Assembly: GCA_005406025.1 (NCBI GenBank)
Contig: BGZK01000090.1
Coordinates: forward strand, 186,001 to 250,000
Direction: 5' to 3'
Source of the DNA: Eumeta japonica
Taxonomy: Eukaryota > Arthropoda > Insecta > Lepidoptera > Psychidae
DNA: 64,000 nucleotides
Shown here: piece after piece, positions 12,911-25,200 of the stretch
Layout of the letters: the number at the start of each line of letters is the position of its first letter
How positions within the stretch are numbered: position 1 is the first letter of the stretch
Made by a program: the position numbers and the translations under genes
Notes under the pieces: model-generated
What the model was told of the DNA's origin: nothing
What the model saw: only the letters and a program-made list of their open reading frames with translations
The model's database searches: none

Positions 12911-14486
12911 CGCTTGAACGTGTACGCGATGATTGAGGATGTCATTCTTTTTTTAAGACCTAGTCTTATTTCTACTATGTCTTTAGGTTTCGCGTGTGGA
13001 ATAGAGAATTGCAAAGTTTCGTAAGTACAGTGCGAAAAGTTGAACCTAAGTTTAGGACGACCGATATTATTAAGTCATTGTATCATCGTGCTACAAATAA
13101 CTTAGCTTTTGTAAAGTGAGGAATAGTAAAGATACTAATTGACAAAGCCTTTTTCGTATCGATTGTCGAAAGTTTTATTTCTTTTAAGACGTTTTTCAGC
13201 CAAAGTTATTGCCTCGACTTTGTTTGATTTTGCATCCTCAACAATACTATTTATGTACTCTCCTGACGAAAAAAAACACAAGTATGAAATGTTGTTATAG
13301 AGATCGTCGACTGATTGTGTCACAGAGTACAATTCAAAAGCGTTAATTCACACACTTAAATAGAAAACAGATACACCAACTAGTGAGGTGATCTCACTAT
13401 TTTAAGTTAGCTTTTTTCGTAAAATTATTAATATCTTTCAAGTCGCATCTACTTTGATCAGTATAAAAATGTCTATAAGCGCTTTTTTTTTATTCTTGCA
13501 TATTAGGAAATTTAAATTGTGCCAATTGTTTGAATTCAATTGACGATTAAACGCACAGCAAAATCTTATACGCTCCAGAAAATTGAAATGTTTGAAATAC
13601 ATCTTCCGTTTGTGAAATTATCACCTATTAAATTGAGATGTTTTACGAAAGACCTAATAGAAAAATGATAATATACAACTTTATTCTCACTGTTTTTTTG
13701 CAACTTCATTCGAACTCCCATTGGTCCGTCCGACATTTCATGAAACGGTGCATGTCAGCTCCGACACGCGACTGGAGTTTAACGCTTGTGAACGGATTGT
13801 CTTGGAATATACACAATAGGCAAATATTTATATATGAATATAAAACCTAAATATAAATATAAATATTAATATAAAAATTAGACATGAATATAAAATAAAG
13901 TAATGTAAAATAAAGGCATCTCTTGTACTTTTATTCATATTCGTTTATATGGATTTGATAGAATATATTGTATGAATCATGCTACGTAACAAAGCCATTA
14001 AACTTCAAAACTCCACATCAAACGATTGGTAAGAATGGCAGTAACTTTTAACCCCATACACATTGAAAGCTTAACGTACCTGCGTTAACAATAAAACATC
14101 TATAAATCGGCAATGGAAGAAAAATACACGCGTTCAGTATAAGTTGTACGAACATGTTGTGCGGAGGGGCAATATAACAGATTCATTTTTCGTTAACACT
14201 CGATTTTGCACATCGTCTAAGCATACTGCGGGCTATGATAATAAAAGATTTATAAAGAGTGAACTACATAAGGCTAAAAACTGATTTTTTATTTTTCATT
14301 CTAAAAAAGCGGTTTTAACCCTTGTTATTTTTTCACCTGTGGTAGTAAGACCCCCATCATGGAAAAGCTCGGAATAAGGCACTAAAAATGAAAAAGTGCC
14401 TCCGTCTCTCATGCTTCTGAAATGCATGAAACTGGTACATACTATTTTTCTGGATAATTTGGATATGCACGTATTATATATGGGCG

Positions 14487-14690
14487 TTCACCTGCAACAA
14501 ATATGAACGTGCAGCATGCAACCCACCGCTGACTCTCGAATCTGATTTTTCACTATGAATTCTTATTCAACGAATTGAACATTGATTCTAGAGGATTGAT
14601 AGATATCGAACATCTAAGCAAGTGTTAGAATATTGCTTATCTCAATACGCCAATAATTATCTAATTTCTACGCACGTTTCATGACAAATC
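14487..14690. mobile_element. Diverged relative of the 44164 MITE
   Basis: It shares gtgcagcatgcaacccaccg, then ctgactctcgaatctg, agaggattgatagatatcga, ctaagcaagtgttag and aattatctaatt with 44164-44376, in the same orientation. The right terminal repeat is eroded, so only about the left two thirds are recognisable. Confidence 0.6.
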
Positions 14691-16738
14691 AGCATATCCT
14701 CAGGAAAAGCCAGACAGTCACATCTACCAGGGTGCTACGAATATTAAAACTACCAACATATAAACCCCAATCACCTTTCATGCATTATGTTTATTGAAAT
14801 TTTTCTTGAAAATCGTGAAAACATTTACACATAGCAATACTTTTGTGTATAAACGCTTATGTGATCAAAACATTTATAATAAGTGTAAACTTTCGATAAA
14901 TAAATTGAATAAAAAAAGAAACTATAATAAATATAAACGTTAAGTAAGGTGAAATATTTACCTATTTTTTTTTAAGAGTATCAAGTATTATTTTATGTAC
15001 TATTATATATATATATACTACATATTTTAGGTCAGTTATAAGTGCGAACCGATTTTGCCTGGAGGGTGTTCTGAAGCACAAATATGTGAATAATCATCGG
15101 TGAATTTAGGCAATACATTCTCTTTTCACATTTATTTTATGTTGCTCCTGCGAAAATATGGCCTTTGGTTTTATTTTTGGATCTTCTCGTGAGTTATGAG
15201 TGATGCACTATATTCTGTATTTTTTTTTGTTCAGAATTCTAGGCTTAATAAATTGGTGATAAAAGGAAACTCTAGGGATTAAAATATATATGTATATGTA
15301 AAATTTATCTTCTTCCTCATAACAAATCTGCACTTGTCTTAAGTTTTTTTTAATTGGTCCCCAAAATTGTAATTCGTCTATTTACGCTATATATTCTTGT
15401 CTGTCTTATTTTGTATAAGTATGTACCGATTTTGAAACTTCCTTCGGTTAGTAGATTCAGAGAATATAGGCTGTGACAGATAGATAAAAAAGTGATCTTC
15501 TAACGGTCTTATTTTTCATCGGGTGTGCGGAACCCTAAAAAAAGTAAAATATGCTAATTATTTGTTTTGTTCGTGTGCTGTAGTCAGAGTCATAGGAAAT
15601 CGGACTCAAATACCTCGTGCATAGGTATTTTTAAAATGCATTTAGTCTTTGACTATAAACTTATATACTAGTAGATATGTAGTTTATTGGATATTAAAGA
15701 TGAAATTCTAATTAGGCGTGAAGAGAAGATACTTCACGTCAATTGTCCAATGTATCCGCATATTCTTTTGAAAACGCTATCGGTTACGAACGGCTGACGG
15801 AAAACAATCGAAAATCCATCTCGTGTGTAAGACTCGCTGCAGGCGCATGGCGCGCCGCCACGTCCGGCGGGGCGGGCTTGCAAATGCGTGTAAAGGAATT
15901 CCGGAACAAAAATGCGCGCCTCTACCTGCGCAAGCGACGCCAGATGCGCGCGGTGCCGTCACCCCCGCGCCCTCGCCTCTCACGTCGCGCCGGCGCCTAC
16001 CCGCCAACCCTCTAGTTCGAATTGTCCGCCTACGAGGAAAACCTGGGAGCATATTCACGTAAAAACTATGAATTCTTAGAAACTTTGAAGCTTATCTCTG
16101 TATGAGGAAACGTTATAGGAATATTTTGATGAAAGCTCATGGCTGAAATCGAAGTTAAGGTGCTACATCTAACATAAATAATGATTACACAAAGCTATAT
16201 GTGAAAGGGGGTAGATACGTTTTTTAAGTATATGTTCATACATGAAATAAAAGAAGTATTCACACAGTCAACCAATGGGTTTTATACGAAAAGTCACGTG
16301 AAAAACATTCCGCCTTGTCGAAATTACATACATCGTAAGTTTTGTCCAGAAAAGATGTCACGAATTTTATTTTTTTCAATTCATTACCCAACACTAAGAG
16401 AATTAATGTCTTCTGAAATATTTATAGTGGTGTTGTAATTGAAGAAACAAACCATATCTTTTGGCATAACTCCGATTTACTTCGCGTTCCGAGTAGGCAG
16501 GTGCACACGGAAATCGGACGCCGTGATCATAGAGAACAATGGTGGTAATAAAAAAAAATGAAAAAAAAAAAGAAAACGGATTTAATGCCGCATCTATTTA
16601 GTGCCGCGGCCGCGCGCGGGGCGCTCCGCGGCGAGATCGACCTCCGAAATGCGTCCGTGATTGCATTCCTCCGGCCGCATTCCCCGTGGGCCGGGCCGGC
16701 GGCGGGCTCAGTCGCCGCGCGCCCTTTTCGGGGTCAGC

Positions 16739-17226
16739 ATGTGTCCGTCGGCGCGGGAGGATCGCCCGGCGAGCCGTCTGCCCGGCGGGGAGCTGGCGCG
16801 CATGGTGCGCGAGTGCCGCATCAGGGTCGGCCCGTCCACCGGCGCGCCGGCCGGCCTGAGCATCCGCGATGAGCCGCAGTACCAGAACCTCGACGAGCTG
16901 AGGCGGGACCCGGAGTACGCCAACCTGGAGGAGATCAGCAGGGAGTACGGGTACAGGCTGTGCCCGGAAGGCCAGAACCTCGAGGACGAGGCGATCTACG
17001 AGAACATCCTGTCGGTCAGGAGGATAAGGTCCGCCGGCGCCGCGATCCTGGTGCCGGCGGCGCAGGTGCCGCACTACGAGAGGAGGGGCTACGTGGCCGC
17101 GCAGCTCTTGGACGGCGTCGCCTTCCCCGCGCCGTCGCCGAATCATACTGTAATTATCCGTTTCCTCCCGTTCTGCAGATATACGAGACAAATGGCGCCT
17201 ATACGACGAACGCGCGTCGGCTTTGA
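16739..17226 (+). CDS. Terminal exons of an unrecognised gene with an ITAM-like tyrosine tail
   Basis: GC-rich open frame that probably splices: exon 16738-17065 (acceptor ggggtcag, donor cag|gtgccg), a 113-nt intron, and exon 17179-17226 (acceptor cgttctgcag), phase 0, ending TGA, with AATAAA 43 nt beyond. The joined product from the first ATG is 124 residues. It carries YQNLDELRRDPEYANL (YxxL-x8-YxxL, the ITAM consensus), then IYENI and, after the junction, IYETNGAYTTNARRL. YxN sites are also Grb2-type SH2 ligands. No transmembrane segment or signal peptide is visible, so this is more likely the 3' end of a larger cytoplasmic tail or adaptor than a whole protein. Without splicing, the frame runs to 17230 with a less tyrosine-rich end. 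It sits on the same strand as kibra, probably nested in its 5' intron. I do not recognise the family. Confidence 0.5.
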
Positions 17227-17268
17227 ATGATTTTTCGTATTTTAATTTATTCATTATTTCAAAAGCAT

Positions 17269-17274
17269 AATAAA
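17269..17274 (+). terminator. Poly(A) signal after the tyrosine-tail gene
   Basis: AATAAA begins 43 nt after the proposed TGA at 17224-17226, in AT-rich sequence. This supports a transcript ending here rather than an internal exon. Confidence 0.4.
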
Positions 17275-17439
17275 ATCCATGCTTTAAAAAGAAGTACTCG
17301 AAGTTGATATCCTTTTTACACGTTTACTTTATACTCGCTCGTAATTTTTAACTGTATAATTTCGTAAATAGATATTTTTTTTTTGTGCGGCTGCCTAGAT
17401 CGTCTATAATCTAGTCTTAATCTCTTAGGTCGTGAATTG

Positions 17440-17715
17440 ACTCCCGTCGTCTCGCATTTCGATCTGATCCAGTGGCGATTGCCGTGACCATGTTAAACGG
17501 TTCGGGGGAGAACTTCCAGATAATTCTGCGAGCGTTCCTATTCTCCTCCAATCACCACGCGTGCGCATCAATCGGACACACGCGAGTTCCCGACGCTCGG
17601 CCGCCGTTTCGCACCGCGCCGGCCCGTCGCTGCGGTTTTAGCGGGCGCCTGTGGTATTTCACAGATAATCGTTGCGTCGGATTTTTTCGTATGACCGCGG
17701 TCTGGGGCCGTCCGC
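17440..17715. promoter_or_regulatory. GC-rich noncoding block downstream of the tyrosine-tail gene
   Basis: GC-rich stretch with an open frame (17472-17771) that shows no domain and no splice context. It lies between the AATAAA at 17269 and the first visible kibra exon. I searched it for a WW domain and found none. Confidence 0.25.
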
Positions 17716-19166
17716 CGTCGGATATTTGTTTTAAAGTTATGTTTAAACTTATATTTTCTTTAGAATGTTGAAGGGTATCAAATTTAATAATCTATCGCGG
17801 TCGAAGACGATACATTGTATCGAAACTTTATTAAGAACGATAATAATAATAATAAATTGAATTGAAAATTGAGAATTGGAAAGTTGGATATTGTTACAAT
17901 AACGTTCATAATAATTTTATGCATTTCTTCAGTGTATTCATTAAAAAGTGCATACTTTTATTGCATGTAAATAATAGTCGATTCAAACGATGAAAGTGGA
18001 AAAGATGCGATTAGAAAAAGTGCCAGGTTTGGATGCTCATAAAAAACAAAAAAAAAAATTACTATATTTCTTTTACTTGAAGTTTGGAATTATTGTAGAT
18101 CTGAAAAGTTAAAAGTTTAATTGAAAATTACTATATGTGCACTATATAATATAAATAATATACAATAATTCGTATAACGAGGACATTGTAATTTCTATTT
18201 CCATGTGGCGATATTCGTTACTATTAATGTATCGAATTAATAAATATAATTCGAAAAATTAATAGTATCGAATAATTAATGTTAATAATTAATATTAAAT
18301 GTAATTTTTAAAGAAATCATGTTCGTAGTAAAATATATTCATACATGTCAACTATGTCTACGCAAATTAAATACAGTCGCGTTTTGTCACATATTTATAG
18401 TAAAAGTTTTTCACTATACAAACTAATGTTTGTAATTGGAGTGTCGACCGTGATGTTAACCGCTGTAACGTTTTTAACTTGCCGCTATGAAGGACAAAAT
18501 TTATGGTTAATTTTTTTTTTATAAAAAAAATCCGTTTCAGAATACCTATTAGGTAATATGTCGCAGTTTTATGAATCGTACGAAGTCCATGTCCAGAATT
18601 TCCAACTAACGTGATCGTAAATGATACGTCGCTTTACCTTGTCAACCGAGCTTTGTTCCGCGTCTTTCCAATTTCCCGTGGGGTTATAATAAGTTCTTAC
18701 GGAAAAAGCTGTTTATCTTAGTTTCTAATAATAAATATTTAGAAAGGTGATACACATACAGTGCATAACATGCAAAATGAACTTAGTACCTGTACGTAAT
18801 AAAATGTAGTACCATCTGTCAAATTTATGGCATGTACTGCCGTCTGTTGCTGATAACGTTACTATCATCCTACTGGTACCTAGGCGCTAATGCAATAGCT
18901 TATCAACTATAATTATTTCAAAATTCCACGAGATGACGCTACAAATGAGTGTTCGCAAAATTAAAATCCTTAAAACGGGTCATATCGGGGTAGACACCTG
19001 TATAGATAAACTCGAAAAGCAAAACTTTATTAAAATACAAATTTTCGTCGAAATCGTTAGACCTGTCTCTGAAATACCAAAGGTTTGCTTACATAAAGTA
19101 ATAAGATTTCAATGTCTTATCCTTTTACAGGCTTAAAATACTATTTTAATATGTAATTGTTCGCAG

Positions 19167-19275
19167 GCCAAAAAGGAGATGTACGACGTGAAGAAGCAGA
19201 GGCTGTGTCTCGCCCAGGACGAGTACAAGCATCTGAACAACGCGCTCACCACGCTGGGCGCCTCCCGGACGAGCT
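19167..19275 (+). CDS. kibra: kibra exon: start of first coiled coil, after the WW domains
   Basis: Acceptor ttcgcag and donor gtgagt. It encodes AKKEMYDVKKQRLCLAQDEY and onward to SRTS, matching the segment that directly follows the second WW domain in the family (KEI/MF-Y/DVKQQRL..AQ.EY). It begins in phase 0, so the missing upstream WW exon should end on a codon boundary. It ends with one base of a Leu codon. Confidence 0.9.
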
Positions 19276-22200
19276 GTGAGTAGGCGTGGGCGTCATTTCA
19301 CGTCACCAGATGCAATAGCCTGTGACGCGATATGTAACTGGATCACTAGTTTCGAGTCAACGTAAAAGTAGTGATTTTTGTAAATGCGTTATTCTTAAAC
19401 GCGTGATGCCATATCACGCATCACACCGAACTAGTAGTGGGCGGTATAAATCGATATTTAAAAAAATGTGGATATATATTTATATATATACGCAATATAT
19501 CGCTTCAATCCTGTAAATATTAATAATCATTGTATATACAATCAAATTAACTTTTAAATGCGCCTGCATTAATAATTTTATTAAAATCATAGTTTCATTG
19601 TAAACACTAATCAATCATAAATATATTTAATGCAATCAGTGCTAAGCCTGAATAAAGTATGAAGGAAAGTTAATTTATTGATTTAACTGTATAGCTACAA
19701 ACACAAAACAGTGATTTAATTTATTTTCGTTTCGTGTGTAACTGTATAGTTGGTGGACGTATTTATGCAAACAATCACAGTAGCAGAATGAAAATAGCTA
19801 GTTACAAAAATCACTAGTTTTAAAACAGGTGACGCCGACCAAGTCACTGGTTTCGTTACGTTTCTTGAAAATGACGTAACGACCCACACCTAGCTGTGAG
19901 TCTGTCCGTCTATCACATAGATTTATTATTGGTCGGCGGCGGCACGCCTTGGCTAGACGCTGTCGTCCCTTCCGAACAATACTTCACAAGCTTGCCAATC
20001 GTTTAGATCCGTGTGCGTAAGGGACGTGTATTCACTTCGTTGCCGGTAGTGTGCTAGCTGTATTTAATATTACAATATGAATCTAATTTGCCCAGAAACC
20101 GAGTATGGGATGGAATTGATGTGTATTATGGGTTCTTGTAAACCACCAATGACAGTAAAGACATTTAAAATTAAGTAGTTTTTATAAAATTATATTTCAA
20201 TAATATATTTTTTTTTTAATTTATTTACAAATTTCAAAATTATGAACAATCAAATTTATAGTGGAAACATTAAAAATATTTTATCTGTAAATGTTTTCGA
20301 TAAATTTATCTTGTAGACTTACTACTTTGTTGTAAGTTTTTGCGTTTTGAAACATGATATAGTCTAATCTACAAATATTTTTCGACTGCACTACGGATTA
20401 AATTTATTTGATGGTTTAATCCATTGACATGGCTTAAATCATAAGAGAGAAATAAATATATATATTTATTTTTTAAACGTAATTCAAAGTGTAATAAATA
20501 ACATAATTATTTATACGAATTTTACTTTAGCTTTTTTAAGTATGCTCCGCAAACTACTTTTTGTATTCTATAAATGGTCATTGTCAAAATGTAAAGAACA
20601 TAAAATTTAAACATTTTCTGGGTCTCCTACACGGCTCCCGATGACTACTTCGGACAGCATCAGCCCAGCGTTCTAAAATTACCGGATCAGCAGGAAAACT
20701 TAACAAATATCTATAAAACAGAAAACAATTCCAAAATTATTTAAAATATGAATTCATACACTTGTCAGTTTTTCAATTAGAAGTTTAATTTGAATAGAAG
20801 CATCCCGATAGGTTTTTGATAATTATTTATTATGTAGGAAAAAGTTTCTAATAAATTTGGTAGTAAAATTATAAATGATAGAACTTTTGAAAAAATGAAA
20901 GTGGAAAAACAATAATGCAAGTTATATTCATTTTTTATTAGTAATGAGGAGTATTTTTTTCATTTTAGGGTAACACTTAACTCGCATCTTATTGTTATTT
21001 GGAATTGATGACTTATTAATTTGGTTATCTTAAAATTTATACTTACCAATGAAATGTGATTCCAGAATCTTTTTAATCATAAATGAATCATTTTTATATA
21101 ATGTTACCTATAAAAAATAGAATCCTTTTATTTTTTTGCCTATTACTTTATTATTGATATATTATTTTTCACGTCACTACAGAATTTTAGAATTAAACAA
21201 GGCGCGTAACAGTAAAACGTGACGATTTTTTTACATTGCCATAAAATTTCTCTCATACGTCAATAAAGAAGTTTCACTTCAAAAAATAACAAGTCTTTCT
21301 TCGACACTTCGACAACGTGACTACTGACTGTCTACTTATCAAAGCGTGCGTGTTTAGGCTCGGTATGAGTTGCCGCAGTCCGTATAAACGAATGGCGCTC
21401 GAATGGTCAGCCCGTAGGGAATAGTCCGCGGAGAGGCGCGGCGGGAAAGACGTCGTTTCGGTATTCTCGAAAGATCTCAAAGGGTACTTACCTACTCTTC
21501 TGCGGAATTTGTGGTTGCCAAGGACCGTTGCCGCTGGGCCGGTGTGTGGTGCTGGGATAGGGTCTACGAGTTCTGGGTGCGTTTGTTGGGTTGGTTAAAA
21601 AACGATAGGAATATAAGACGTTGCGCAATTTTCCTGGGTTGTACTACACGTACCTACTCAATGTTTGTCAGGATTTGTTTTTTTTCTGGTATCCGTAAAC
21701 CATTAAAAGTAAATGAAGTTTTGTATGTTTATGCAGATCAAATTGGTCGCAAACTGAAGTAGGTTCAGGACTTAAGTACCTGAAATCGATTAACTAACAT
21801 GAAACGACCGATGAATATCAATCAGCAAGGAAGGAGAGGTAGCCATGGATTGTACCGTATGCATGTATGTGGTCTTTACCTGTCCATCTTAATAGAAGAT
21901 GAAATCTTATAAAATAAAGTAAAAAATATAACAAAAAATAATGGTTTTTTTGCCGTTATGGACATATAGTTTCTGTCGGTTTCAATTATTCGGTATAATT
22001 GTGAGCAGTGGTGTCCGAGTGGGTATAGTTGATAGATCATTTTTTAAAATGAGTAAAACACAGAATTTAAAATGAGTAAAACAATACAACGCACGAGACT
22101 CTGCCCCATCCGAATTGCCTACGTACGATATGGTACGATACAATGCGCAGGTTCGACTCTCCCCGATCCTTTCTCCTTCTCCCCCGATTGCCTATTTTTC

Positions 22201-25200
22201 GCCGCTTTCGTTGCTAACTTCACAGCAGCAGAGTTTCCTGCATTGTACTAGTACTCCGTTCCTCGGCGCACACGTTAATCCGTCGGCCCCGGATCTTTTA
22301 TATAGAGATTAAAATACTCGGTGTGAAATAAGATCGTGGTAGCGTGTGTCCCTGCAGTAAGTTTGTAAAATGATAACATCGAACTTGGTACAATAACTAA
22401 TCTTTAAGTTACGTTTCTAAGCTAATCGTAACCCGTTTAATTGTTATGATTAAGCAACGATGAACATCGATAATTGCAAATAAATCTCTTGAGGCAGGAT
22501 AGTGGTTGTAGCTGGTACATTAAAGGTCTTTAATCCTATCTAGTCCATTAAAATAGACTATTACGATTCTTGGTCTAACTAGACGCTATTTAGGGTAACG
22601 GGTAAAATATACTCGATGATGTCGAAATATTGAGTAGTCGTGCCGGAATCGGTCAATATTCATAATTAACTACGGAACAAGAGTCAAGAAACCCTAACAT
22701 TAAATCTGAGTTAGTCGACATCGGAAATTATGCGAGTTCGTCAGATAATTTATCTTATATGTTTATATACAAAGTGACCATTGTTAGTGTCTACATCCAG
22801 AAATTTTAGTTTCGTCTTCGAAAAGTACAGTCTGTATTTATGTTAGTTTCTTTATTTATTGAAGTGTAGGTAGATTGTTTTCAAGCACCTAATCGTGTCT
22901 TGAACTTCAACTCTGTCGCAATGCTTTGGCGTAAAGCTATCTCGTATCAGCAACTTGAGTTAACGAATTGTACTACGTTGTACAAGTTAATCTTTGTGTT
23001 ATACAGGTTGGTGCCATTCAATCGATATATGAGGGGGTGTGTACAGGCTGCTCATTTTATAGATCAATATTGCCTAAGAAACCGTACGATATCGACAAAA
23101 TAGTACGGTGAACTTTAATATTGAGATATTAATGTAGTTTATTTTTTTTTGCTGCTCTCGGTGAAATATATGCATTCTTGTAATATGTATTTTCATCGTC
23201 ATTTTAAAAAATATTTCCTTGTATTTTATTGACGCTCTAAGCTGCATGCAGCTGTGACTACGCAGGTCGTACAACTGTTGCGCGGAACCAGATATATAAA
23301 AAAAACCCTAAACCAATATTTTTCAAAAACAGTTTATCGTACGACTGTAGTACTTTCTGCGATATTGATCTATAAAGTGAGTGGTTCCTACGCACCCCCG
23401 TCATACATCGATCGGTGTGATTAATCTTTATATAAATTTTATCGTTCCTATTGCTAAACGATATTCAAGCGACGCGCTTTTTTTCTTCATCGGGGGCGTT
23501 CAAGTACTACGTCATCGTGTTTGGGGCAAAGGGGGCCGACAAATTTAAATTTTACTTAAAATAAACAAATTGTATAACAATCAAAATATTTTCAAAGCAA
23601 TATTTGCAATTTAAATGAATAACGCCATTTCTCTATGGACATGCTAAAATTCTGTTCGTATTTCTCATAAGAAACGAACGAGTTCAATATGTGTTTCATA
23701 TCGAAATGTCGAGTTCCGTTCGCGTCTTCGATGTTGCGCATGTGTGGCTTGTATTGTCCGTCTTGACTACGCCGAAATCAACAAAGCGATTCACATTAAC
23801 CGACCTGTCATACATTACGTTAGGTTTTTGAATGACCTCTCGGACCTTGGACTCTGCACGCTGATCCAGCGGCGTTAGGAACGCTATTTAAATCGATTTA
23901 TATAATGACATTTTTTATATTATATATTTACGATATTAAGATAGTATCACACACTGCTCGGCCTCTAATCCTAGGTACTAGGTACTTGTAAGCGTGACGT
24001 CGGACACGTAAACTCAGTGCTGTCAGCACTCTTTGTGTTAGTAAATTGCGTTTATTTTGTCATGTACTATTTATTGTATGCATATATTTTTTTATTGTAT
24101 CTGGAAGTCAGTTGTATCGCTCAAGAATGACGATAATTATCGACTAATTAGTCGCCGGATAGTATATATATAATCACGTAATATGGGATCGATTCTAAGT
24201 CGATTTCTGGGTAATTTGGGGTTAATTTTTACTTGCGGCAATATTAAGTCCACGTTTGATAACTCGTCGATTTGTCGTCAATTTTTCACAACTCGAGGTC
24301 GTCTTTTCCGCCGCCAGTGTGCTCATCGGGCACGTCGGCCACGTCCACGTCGACGTCGTCCCGACACGAGCCGGAGCTGCTGCGGGCGGAGGTGGTCGCG
24401 GCCAGAGGGAGGGTGGCCAGGCTGCGGAGGGAGCTGAGGCAGGCCCGAGCGGAGGTCGCGAGCGCGAGGCGGGGTGTAGACACCCTGGCGGAGTAAGTGC
24501 AGAGATGATATTCTTTTGTCTTGTAATACGCGCTCGAATGATGGTTATGGAAACAAGATAAAAAAATAAGTAGCAGTAGAACTATGAAAAGCTATCTTTT
24601 GACCTTGAATTCAATTTTTTTTCCACAGACCGATTTTTTTATCAGTTTTCATATATATGGTATTGTAGTTTGTATATCCTTTACAAATATTTCATCTGCT
24701 TATATGCTAAATTTTATTGATCTAATTGTGTGGAAAAAGTAATATAAAACATAATTTCGAATTTGTTATACTTTTGGAATTGAAATGGGCTTTAAAATAT
24801 TCATATTCTTCTCGCATCGGTTTAGCAATTCCAATGACAATTTGTTAAACAGAAACTACTTTACTGTAATCGTAGTTCAGCCAGAGTTAGAATTTTAGTG
24901 TGAAATTTGTCATCAATCTGTGAATTGGTTATTTTGTGCTTTGTACGTAGCTACACTTAAATATTGGTCACACCTGTAACATAGTTTCTTTTATGGAACT
25001 TAGAATTTAAATCGATAGTTAATGTAGTAAACTGTTTACATTACAGAGTGGAACAAAAACTGAGTTCGCAGCAAGGAGGCTACAACATCACCGAAGCCCA
25101 AGCGATCATGACCGAACTGAAAAATATACAGAAATCCCTTATATCAGGAGAAAAGGAGAGAGCTGATCTCATGCAGTCCCTAGCCAAGTTGAAGGACGAC

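Larger units (their letters stand above)
1..16737. other. Presumed kibra 5' intron or intergenic DNA, no supported gene
   Basis: Mostly AT-rich, with the GC islands and repeats listed separately. Open frames here (for example 189-509 minus, 9143-9454, 9898-10134, 11073-11453, 15743-16062) show no domain, conserved motif or splice context that I recognise. I looked for WW-domain signatures (GWE, YYIDH, TTxxDPR) on the + strand and did not see them. Confidence 0.5.

Noticed and set aside
16598..17254. 218-codon minus-strand frame, Arg/Ala-rich
   Set aside because: Mirror of the GC-rich + strand tyrosine-tail exons. Its Arg/Ala/Pro composition is typical of an antisense shadow, and the + strand has splice sites, a stop and AATAAA.
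24183..24561. Several overlapping frames starting with Met around the second kibra exon
   Set aside because: Shadows or unspliced read-through. The phase-matched exon is 24318-24492.
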